A stretch of 47,395 nucleotides of DNA from Nitrospiraceae bacterium (GTDB lineage Bacteria; Nitrospirota; Thermodesulfovibrionia; UBA6902): assembly GCA_003599425.1 (NCBI GenBank), contig QZKC01000058.1:1-47395 (forward strand). Direction: 5' to 3'. Made by a program: the position numbers and the translations under genes. How positions within the stretch are numbered: position 1 is the stretch's first letter; each line of letters opens with the position of its first letter. Positions 40,885 through 47,395 of this stretch are shown here, one piece after another. The notes below the pieces were generated by a model. It had not been told where the DNA came from and did not search any database. It saw only the letters and a list, made by a program, of their open reading frames with translations.

Positions 40885-42906
40885 TTATAAAGAGCCTATA
40901 TGAAGGGCCCCCAGCCCTTTCAGCTCAATGGCAAAGACAATTTGATACTCATCGGGTCTTTTAGTGTAAGAAACTGACATTGCCCAGCATTGATGCGTAT
41001 ACGTCGATCTGATATTGAATTCCTGAACCCCGTTACCTTTCATGTCGTACCATAACTTTCCGTGCAGGTCAACAGGGATATTTTTACCTCTTATGTTAAT
41101 AGGGTTGTTCAGGCCTGCCTCAAATGTGACCTGGTCCAGGGATGAGGCCCGTCTGTAATTTTCGCCGACGCCGACATACCCTCTTGCATTTTTCAGGGTA
41201 ACTGAGGCGATCGTCTCAGCTATCTGCCGGTCATGGACGTCATATGAGGCGTTCAGGCTGAAGTCGACGTTTTCACTCGACAGGACAGACTCTGCCAGGA
41301 CCGGAGAGAAATGTTTTTCAACGTTGAGAAGGCTGTAGCTCTGGGAGAGCCTGAACCTCGATTCCAGGTTCAATGGACTTAATCCCGACAACCTGTTTGT
41401 AATGGCGTAATTAATATTGCTTGTGTGCTGTATTGTGTCGACAGTATCAAAGAAAGGAATGTTGTCGTTATCCACAGAGGGAATATATTCATATTCCACT
41501 GAAGGCTCAAGGATATGGATCAGCGAAGAGTATTTTTTCGCAAACTTCGTCGTCAGTGTGGTACTGAGGTCAAATAATGCCCGGCTTTTATGGACGGATG
41601 GCGAGTCGAGGAAATAGGCGGTTTCCCTCAGGCCTATTCTCTGTGTGAGATTGATAAGCCGGCCATAGCTCAGAAAGAAGTTCGGATATATGTCGAACCT
41701 GGTTCCCTTCTGTCCGTCCCTCCTCCAGAAATTGACCCCTTTTACTGCTGCGTTAAGGGAAAACGGGCCCTTGGAAAGGGTGTTGATGATAAATCCCACT
41801 TCAGGAAGGGCTTGCGGGATTTCATTTGATTTGCCCTCAAGGCTTTGTCTGGTCTGCGCCAAAAGATATGTCCTTCCGTAGGTCAATGGTTTTGATATCT
41901 GCATATTTGATTCAAGGTACTTCTGAAGTCTTTCCTCCGAGGCAAATTCAAAGGGGTCCATTTCCCATGTGGACAGGCCAAATCTTCTGAAGGAGGTGGA
42001 ATCAAGGGTTTCATAGTAATCAAATTCATTTACTGCGTGAATTTTCAGATATGCGGATATCTCATGCGGCAGTTTCAGGTTGTGATAGGTTTTTACCTCG
42101 TAAAGGTCTCTGGACGGTTCATTGTCCCGTGCGTGGTACAGCCAGAATTCACCGTTTATATCAGGCGTCAGAATATAACGGTAGTCCAGACCTTGCGCAA
42201 GATCCTTTTCTGAATAATAATCAAGATAGATCGTGGCATCCTGATTCTCCTTTATCGCGAGAAAGAATCCCTGTTTGTAATAATATCCCCGTGAACTGCT
42301 GTAACCGAAAGAAGGGAACAGGAATCCTGTTTGCCGTTCCTTCGAAATAGGCGCCCAGAAATATGGTGTATAGAGCACAGGTGTGTTTTTTACATAGAGT
42401 CTTGCATGCCGTGCGCTTATGCTTTCATGTTGCGTTGCTGAGATATCCTCTGCAGCAATATGCCATGGAGGTTTACTGCTATCGCACGAGGTCAAGGTTG
42501 CCGTATTAAGATAGAAGCTTTTGTCCCCGATCTTCTTAACGTTCTCCCCCCGGAGGTGAAAATTTTCCTTTTTATAGAAGATATAACTGTTATAAACGGT
42601 GCCGAGTTTTGTCTTCAGATTTATTTCCAGTTTATCAGCCCTGATACGCGCATCAGCGTCTTCATACAGGACATTTCCGGTAACAACAGCATCGGAGGTA
42701 TTCCCGTCAAGGTTCATCTCATCAGCGCTGAGGATAGCATCTTCAAATTCTATCCTGACGTTTCCTTTGGCCTCATATGTATTTGTCTGGGAGAAGTATT
42801 GAAGCTGCTGGGCGGTTATATTCGCCTGTTCCTCAGCGAACGCCGTAATAGTAAAAAATATCAGGGTAATGGCAAGGAACAGTATCGCAAAGTGTATTTT
42901 TTTCAT
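40885..42906 (-). CDS. lptD: LPS-assembly protein LptD
   Basis: This 673-residue outer-membrane protein has a signal peptide ending in 'TITAFAE'. An N-terminal OstA/LptA-like jellyroll ('ITAQQLQYFSQTNTYEAKGN', 'DADARIRADKLEINLKTKLG') is followed by the LptD core ('TPVLYTPYFWAPISKERQTG' and 'FLFPSFGYSSSRGYYYKQGF') and a large C-terminal barrel. With LptE it inserts lipopolysaccharide into the outer leaflet, so the organism is Gram-negative with LPS. Its ATG overlaps the folC stop in an ATGA arrangement, so translation is coupled. It is the last gene of the trp-acc-fol group. Confidence 0.94.
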   Translation of the reverse strand: MKKIHFAILFLAITLIFFTITAFAEEQANITAQQLQYFSQTNTYEAKGNVRIEFEDAILSADEMNLDGNTSDAVVTGNVLYEDADARIRADKLEINLKTKLGTVYNSYIFYKKENFHLRGENVKKIGDKSFYLNTATLTSCDSSKPPWHIAAEDISATQHESISARHARLYVKNTPVLYTPYFWAPISKERQTGFLFPSFGYSSSRGYYYKQGFFLAIKENQDATIYLDYYSEKDLAQGLDYRYILTPDINGEFWLYHARDNEPSRDLYEVKTYHNLKLPHEISAYLKIHAVNEFDYYETLDSTSFRRFGLSTWEMDPFEFASEERLQKYLESNMQISKPLTYGRTYLLAQTRQSLEGKSNEIPQALPEVGFIINTLSKGPFSLNAAVKGVNFWRRDGQKGTRFDIYPNFFLSYGRLINLTQRIGLRETAYFLDSPSVHKSRALFDLSTTLTTKFAKKYSSLIHILEPSVEYEYIPSVDNDNIPFFDTVDTIQHTSNINYAITNRLSGLSPLNLESRFRLSQSYSLLNVEKHFSPVLAESVLSSENVDFSLNASYDVHDRQIAETIASVTLKNARGYVGVGENYRRASSLDQVTFEAGLNNPINIRGKNIPVDLHGKLWYDMKGNGVQEFNIRSTYTHQCWAMSVSYTKRPDEYQIVFAIELKGLGALHIGSL

Positions 42907-44255
42907 TTCATGGTCTCACGTAACTGCGTCAGAACACCGGGTGCGCCTGATAATATCTCTTTCACCTCTCCAGTGGTATAAAAGGAGCCTGTCACGAGGA
43001 TAATATTATCTTCCCGGCAGTTTTTTTTTGCAAGTTCCAGTGCTTCTGAAACAGTTTGAGAGATGGTTACAGAAGCAGCGGCAGGTTGACTGCCGGTTTT
43101 TTGCATGCACAGCGCTAATTCCCTTAGCTTTTCAGGAGATGCAGCCCGTTCGTATCCGGGTCTTGTCAGGATTACTGATTCAGCGATTCCAAAAAGAGGG
43201 GACAGAATACCCTGTATATCTTTGTCGTCCATTATTCCCGCAATCAGAATGATCTTGTTATCAGGGAAAAGTTCACTGATCGAATCAGCTAATGATCGTG
43301 CTGCATCGGGGTTGTGTGCGCCGTCGATCAGTATCGGCGGAGACTTTGAAACCCATTCCAGTCTCCCTTCGAGCTTAATACCAGCCAGTCCTTTTTCAAT
43401 TGATGTGTCGGAAATTGAAATGCCTTTTTCCCGCAATACCTCGCACGCGCGTATTGCCGTGCATGCATTAAATAGTTGATATTTGCCCGTAAGGGACATC
43501 GAGAGATTGTTATAGTTCTTATGACCTGCATAGTCAAATATTATCTGCCCGGTATCCATGCCGAGAAGCGAACCGCTGAAATCCCTTCCATATACATGGA
43601 TAGCGGAACCGAGACTCTTTGCTGTATCAGACAATTGGTCTACTACATCAGGCAATCCGGACGAGGTTATCACAGGGATTCCGGGTTTGATGATACCTGC
43701 TTTTTCAGAGGTGATGGCTGAAAGAGTATTTCCAAGGAACTCAGCGTGGTCAAGGCCTATATTCGTAATAATGCTTACGTGAGGCTGAATTACGTTTGTT
43801 GCGTCAAGCCTTCCTCCCATGCCTGTTTCGACAACAGCCCAGTCAACCTTTTTTCTGGTGAAGTAATAAAATGCCATAGCAGTGACGAACTCAAAGAACG
43901 TCGGAGTGAGATCTTTGCCTTTAATAGCATCATGGATGTATGACGCGGTCTCAATGACTTCCGATTCTTCTATCCTGATATTGTTTATTCGTATCCTTTC
44001 GGTGAAGCTCACAAGGTGAGGGGATGTAAAGAGACCGACCCTGAAACCGTTTTCTTTTAAAATGGACGCGATTGCGGCTGAAGTGGAACCCTTGCCATTG
44101 GTCCCTGCGACATGAACCGAATGAAAGGACTGGTGAGGATTGCCAAGGATGCTCATAATTTTTAGCGTGTTTGCCAGGCCGAGTTTTATGCCGTGCTTTT
44201 GAAGGCGGTAGAGATAGCGCACTGTTTTATTATATTTTTCAGAAGAACAGGTCAT
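42903..44255 (-). CDS. folC: Bifunctional folylpolyglutamate/dihydrofolate synthase
   Basis: This 450-residue Mur-ligase-type enzyme adds glutamate to folates and usually also makes dihydrofolate from dihydropteroate. The P-loop is 'VHVAGTNGKGSTSAAIAS', with 'GLFTSPHLVSFTERIRIN', the metal-binding 'TFFEFVTAMAFYYF', 'VETGMGGRLDATN' and C-terminal 'PPILIDGAHNPDAARSL'. All family landmarks are present at normal length. It lies 48 bases after accD and overlaps lptD by four bases. Confidence 0.96.
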   Translation of the reverse strand: MTCSSEKYNKTVRYLYRLQKHGIKLGLANTLKIMSILGNPHQSFHSVHVAGTNGKGSTSAAIASILKENGFRVGLFTSPHLVSFTERIRINNIRIEESEVIETASYIHDAIKGKDLTPTFFEFVTAMAFYYFTRKKVDWAVVETGMGGRLDATNVIQPHVSIITNIGLDHAEFLGNTLSAITSEKAGIIKPGIPVITSSGLPDVVDQLSDTAKSLGSAIHVYGRDFSGSLLGMDTGQIIFDYAGHKNYNNLSMSLTGKYQLFNACTAIRACEVLREKGISISDTSIEKGLAGIKLEGRLEWVSKSPPILIDGAHNPDAARSLADSISELFPDNKIILIAGIMDDKDIQGILSPLFGIAESVILTRPGYERAASPEKLRELALCMQKTGSQPAAASVTISQTVSEALELAKKNCREDNIILVTGSFYTTGEVKEILSGAPGVLTQLRETMK

Positions 44256-44303
44256 GATGAGTTAAATAAAAAGGAGTGAAGGGTTGTCGTTTTTCTAATC
44301 AAC

Positions 44304-45155
44304 TTAGCTGGACAATCTGTCTCCAGTCGTCAAGGATAAAAGCTTTATGATGGTCTGTTTCAGTTCTTTTCTGTTTACGATAATGTCGATCATTCCGTGT
44401 TGCAACAGGAATTCAGCGGTCTGGAAATTCTCAGGCAGTTGCTGTTTGATCGTCTGTTCAATGACCCTCGGGCCGGCAAAGCCTATGAGGCTTCTGGGTT
44501 CAGCGATGATGACATCTCCCAGCATGGCAAAACTTGCGGATACCCCTCCGAAGGTAGGGTCTGCAAGTATGGAGATATACGGCATGCTTTTTTGCTGCAA
44601 TCTGGCTATGGAGGCAGAGGTCTTTGCCATCTGCATAAGCGACACGATGCCCTCATGCATCCTTGCCCCGCCGGATGATGAGACAGAAATGAAAGGCAAT
44701 TCCTCTTCAGCCGCTTTTTCCGCTGCCATGACAAATTTTTCACCTACTACGGATCCCATGCTCCCACCCATGAAATCGAAGTCCAGAACAACGAGGACAA
44801 CTTTGTGGCCGCCTATGAGTGCATGTCCGGAAATTACAGCATCACGGTTGTTAGTCTTTTTTCGTGATTCAGTGAGACGATCTTTATAAGGGATTTGATC
44901 CCTGAAATTCAAGGGGTCTTTTGATACCAGATTCTGCCCCATTGGTTCAAAACTGTTTTCATCCACAAGAAGCACTATGCGCTCCTTTGCAGAGATCCTG
45001 AAGTGATAGTTGCATTTGGGACAGATCCTGAGGTTCTTGTCAACTTCCTTGCGGTATATGATCTCCTTGCAGGAATTGCATTTGACCCAGAGACCTTCCG
45101 GAACTTTGACCTTCTTGGAGATCGCGGGTTGTTCTTTTTTCTTGAACCAGGCCAT
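44304..45155 (-). CDS. accD: Acetyl-CoA carboxylase carboxyltransferase subunit beta
   Basis: This 283-residue subunit, with AccA, transfers CO2 from biotin to acetyl-CoA to form malonyl-CoA. The N-terminal four-Cys zinc motif ('CNSCKEIIYRKEVDKNLRIC' and 'CPKC') is intact. The crotonase-like core shows 'VVLDFDFMGGSMGSVVGEK' and 'SSSGGARMHEGIVSLMQMAK'. AccA is not in the window. The trpB-trpA-accD-folC neighbourhood is common in several anaerobic Gram-negative lineages. Confidence 0.97.
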   Translation of the reverse strand: MAWFKKKEQPAISKKVKVPEGLWVKCNSCKEIIYRKEVDKNLRICPKCNYHFRISAKERIVLLVDENSFEPMGQNLVSKDPLNFRDQIPYKDRLTESRKKTNNRDAVISGHALIGGHKVVLVVLDFDFMGGSMGSVVGEKFVMAAEKAAEEELPFISVSSSGGARMHEGIVSLMQMAKTSASIARLQQKSMPYISILADPTFGGVSASFAMLGDVIIAEPRSLIGFAGPRVIEQTIKQQLPENFQTAEFLLQHGMIDIIVNRKELKQTIIKLLSLTTGDRLSS

Positions 45156-45209
45156 ATAAAGACAGTTGTTAGTATGAGTTATTAGTAATCAGTTTTTTGA
45201 TTTTGATAG

Positions 45210-45980
45210 TTAAATTGCATCCCGTAATGATTTTACAAATTCTTTTATATCTTTTCCTTCCGCGATAAGCTTAACGATTGCGCTTCCCACAATTACGCCG
45301 TCTGCAGTTGATGCTACTGCCTTAGCGTCTTCAGGCCCTGAGACACCGAAGCCGACCGCAACGGGCTTTGAAGTTTTTGCTCTTATTTTATTCAATGTTG
45401 TTTTCATAGTCTCGTCCATCAGAAGCTTAGCTCCTGTTGTGCCTGTTATCGAAACATAATAAATAAATCCGGTTGCCGCTTTTACTGCTTTGTTGATCCT
45501 GCCTTCTGTGCTTGTCGGTGCAAGGAGAAAGACGGTAGCAACTCCCTGCTGCCTTGCAGCACGGATATATGCATCGGCTTCATCAGGGGTCAGGTCAGGA
45601 ATGATAACACCATTAGCCCCGGCTTTTGCAGCATCTTCAGCAAACACCTCGATCCCATATTTGAATACAGGATTATAATACGTCATTAAGATAATGGGAA
45701 CTTTTGATGACTGACGTATGGCGCTAACAAGGGTGAGAACTTTTTTAAGGGTAACGCCCTGTGACAGCGCCCGTTCTGCAGCCCGTTGTATTACTGGCCC
45801 GTCAGCAAGAGGGTCGCTGAAAGGCACCCCGAGTTCAATGATATCAGCGCCTGCTTCTTCAAGTTCAGCAACGAATTTCATTGTTGCTTCAAGTGAAGGG
45901 TCTCCAGCCATGATATAAGGAATGAAAGCTTTTTTGCCGGATTGGTTTAATTTTTTAAAGACCTTTTCTATATCGTTCAT
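45210..45980 (-). CDS. trpA: Tryptophan synthase alpha chain
   Basis: This 256-residue TIM-barrel subunit cleaves indole-3-glycerol phosphate to indole. Catalytic Glu lies in 'DIIELGVPFSDPLADGP', which also holds the second catalytic Asp. The phosphate-binding 'VGFGVSGPEDAK' and 'GVIVGSAIVK' are at the C-terminus. It follows trpB by 33 bases, and the two chains form one channelled enzyme. Confidence 0.97.
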   Translation of the reverse strand: MNDIEKVFKKLNQSGKKAFIPYIMAGDPSLEATMKFVAELEEAGADIIELGVPFSDPLADGPVIQRAAERALSQGVTLKKVLTLVSAIRQSSKVPIILMTYYNPVFKYGIEVFAEDAAKAGANGVIIPDLTPDEADAYIRAARQQGVATVFLLAPTSTEGRINKAVKAATGFIYYVSITGTTGAKLLMDETMKTTLNKIRAKTSKPVAVGFGVSGPEDAKAVASTADGVIVGSAIVKLIAEGKDIKEFVKSLRDAI

Positions 45981-46013
45981 TTTTTCTGATTTGCAATTTG
46001 AAATTTACAATTA

Positions 46014-47210
46014 TTATTTAATAGTGATACCCTTTATTCTTGCCACTTCCTGGACATCTTTATCTCCCCTGCCTGAGAGGTTCACAATGATGATAGAATC
46101 TTTTTGCATTGCCGGGGCTGTTTTCACTGCCTCCGCGATTGCGTGAGCTGATTCAAGTGCTGGAATGATCCCCTCGGTTTTGCTCAGCAGTTCAAAAGCC
46201 TGCAAAGCTTCTTCATCAGTAGCATACGTATATTCGATCCTCTTTTTATCTCTGAAATAACAATGCTCGGGACCTACTGACGCATAATCAAGCCCCGCTG
46301 AGACAGAATGAGTGCCGAGCACATTACCATCCTCGTTCTGAAGGAGATAACTTTTACACCCCTGAAAAACACCGAGAGAACCGCCCGCAAAACGCGCTGC
46401 ATGTTCTCCTGAATTGATCCCGTGCCCGCCCGCTTCAACTCCGATCATTCTAACCAGGTCATCGATGAAGGCATGAAAAAGGCCTATGGAATTACTCCCG
46501 CCGCCAACGCAGGCGATCAGACAGTCAGGCAGCCTTTTTTCAGCTTTTAATATCTGCTGCCTGGCCTCCTTTCCTATCACAGACTGAAAATCTCTCACCA
46601 TGACAGGAAAAGGGTGGGGGCCAAAAACCGTACCGAGCACATAATGTGTGGTACGAACATTTGTTGTCCAGTCCCTTAAGGCCTCATTGATAGCATCTTT
46701 CAGGGTCTTAGACCCGACATTGACCTCTGTGACCTTTGCTCCGAGGAGGCGCATCCTGAAGACATTCAGGGCCTGACGCCTTATATCTTCACTGCCCATA
46801 TATATCTCGCATTCAAGGCCGACAAGTGCAGCACCCGTTGCGGTAGCGACCCCGTGCTGACCTGCTCCTGTCTCTGCGATTAGCCTGCTCTTTCCCATCC
46901 TTTTGGCGAGAAGAGCCTGGGCGATCGCATTATTTATTTTGTGCGCGCCTGTGTGGCAGAGATCTTCCCTTTTTAAGTAGATTTTTGCCCCCCCTAGTTT
47001 TTCAAAAAGGTTCCTTGCGAAATACAGTGGTGTAGGCCTGCCTATATATTCTTTCTGGAGATAACTCAATTCCTTGAGGAACGGTTTATCTTTTATGCAT
47101 TTCCTGTAGGCTGTTTCAAGTTCAAGAAGTGCCGGCATCAGAGTTTCAGGCACGAACCTGCCACCATAAGAGCCGAAATGTCCGGTTTTGTCAGGGAGTT
47201 TTGTTTTCAT
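46014..47210 (-). CDS. trpB: Tryptophan synthase beta chain
   Basis: This 398-residue PLP enzyme condenses indole with serine. The PLP Lys is in '[20 protein letters not shown]', the phosphate-binding loop is '[10 protein letters not shown]', and the monovalent-cation and catalytic-Glu region '[15 protein letters not shown]' is intact. It is the TrpB1 type, which pairs with TrpA. It is the first gene of its group inside the window; no trpF, trpC or leader peptide is visible in the 185 bases before it. Confidence 0.97.
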   Translation of the reverse strand: MKTKLPDKTGHFGSYGGRFVPETLMPALLELETAYRKCIKDKPFLKELSYLQKEYIGRPTPLYFARNLFEKLGGAKIYLKREDLCHTGAHKINNAIAQALLAKRMGKSRLIAETGAGQHGVATATGAALVGLECEIYMGSEDIRRQALNVFRMRLLGAKVTEVNVGSKTLKDAINEALRDWTTNVRTTHYVLGTVFGPHPFPVMVRDFQSVIGKEARQQILKAEKRLPDCLIACVGGGSNSIGLFHAFIDDLVRMIGVEAGGHGINSGEHAARFAGGSLGVFQGCKSYLLQNEDGNVLGTHSVSAGLDYASVGPEHCYFRDKKRIEYTYATDEEALQAFELLSKTEGIIPALESAHAIAEAVKTAPAMQKDSIIIVNLSGRGDKDVQEVARIKGITIK

Positions 47211-47395
47211 AAAAAATTAATAAAGATTTTGTTATAGCAAAATTTGTAACTTGTTATTATATCACAGCAGGGAAACTAACAATATAGATGATTTCTTAAT
47301 GGGTGTGCGACAAATTTATTGGTAAAGGGAATTAAGCGCATATCCGATTCTCCCAGAAATCTTCCCAACGATTGCTGAACAGGCAACAACGTAAT

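Noticed and set aside
47211-47395. Gene remnant or transposon end upstream of trpB
   Set aside because: I translated both strands and found no convincing family match, RNA gene or inverted repeat in the last 185 bases.

Overview
This window comes from a Gram-negative anaerobe that respires by moving electrons across its outer membrane. Evidence in the sequence: an LPS-assembly protein (LptD), an outer-membrane beta-barrel, several lipoproteins, seven multiheme c-type cytochrome genes with about 66 heme-binding motifs, and a soluble flavin/Fe-S oxidoreductase operon (NfnAB-like plus NuoEFG/Hnd-like). Gene content and the order trpB-trpA-accD-folC-lptD fit Nitrospirota (Thermodesulfovibrionia) or Desulfobacterota. 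This taxonomic placement is inference; no marker gene settles it.

Layout. 1-4.4 kb (+): 3' part of a giant multiheme cytochrome with a beta-rich insert, then a terminator. 4.4-4.9 kb: an orphan 5' half of tRNA-Leu, a hairpin, and an intact tRNA-Leu(UAA). 4.9-8.5 kb: hpt (-), then an NtrB/NtrC-like sigma54 two-component pair (+). 8.5-18.9 kb (-): a tight ten-gene extracellular-electron-transfer operon. In transcription order it encodes a 7-heme cytochrome, an NHL lipoprotein, a 5-heme lipoprotein, an outer-membrane barrel, a second NHL lipoprotein, a 12-heme cytochrome, an OB-fold protein, a HAMP membrane protein, a 7-heme cytochrome and a second HAMP membrane protein. 19.0-19.9 kb (-): a tetraheme cytochrome whose leader holds a GEMM-I-type cyclic-dinucleotide riboswitch directly behind a near-consensus -24/-12 (sigma54) promoter. 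20.1-25.3 kb (-): a DsbA-like lipoprotein, a fusion of MopE-type metal-binding repeats with a decaheme domain, and a YadA-head-like repeat protein, each with its own terminator. 25.8-27.3 kb: a pyruvate-kinase-C-like protein (-) and mazG (+).

27.4-35.6 kb (-): a probable six-gene operon, nfnA, nfnB, a receiver-NuoE fusion, an HndB-like protein, a NuoF-like protein and a NuoG-like protein. Two copies of a two-hairpin repeat bracket the three middle genes. 35.6-37.6 kb: two paralogous AraC-type regulators with degenerate receiver domains. A 43-bp motif is shared by the region upstream of nfnA and the region upstream of the first regulator. 37.8-38.1 kb: a frameshifted HepT (HEPN toxin) relic. 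38.2-40.8 kb (-): a NarL-type response regulator and its sensor kinase. 40.9-47.2 kb (-): lptD, folC, accD, trpA and trpB. I recognise nothing in the last 185 bases.

Working together (inference): the NtrBC-like pair may drive the sigma54 promoter, and a cyclic dinucleotide (by hand alignment possibly 3',3'-cGAMP) would tune cytochrome output at the RNA level. The barrel, the lipoprotein cytochrome and the 7- and 12-heme cytochromes would form a porin-cytochrome conduit. The nfn/hnd-like operon would balance NAD(P)H and ferredoxin pools in the cytoplasm, under the AraC-type regulators and a receiver domain built into one of its own subunits.
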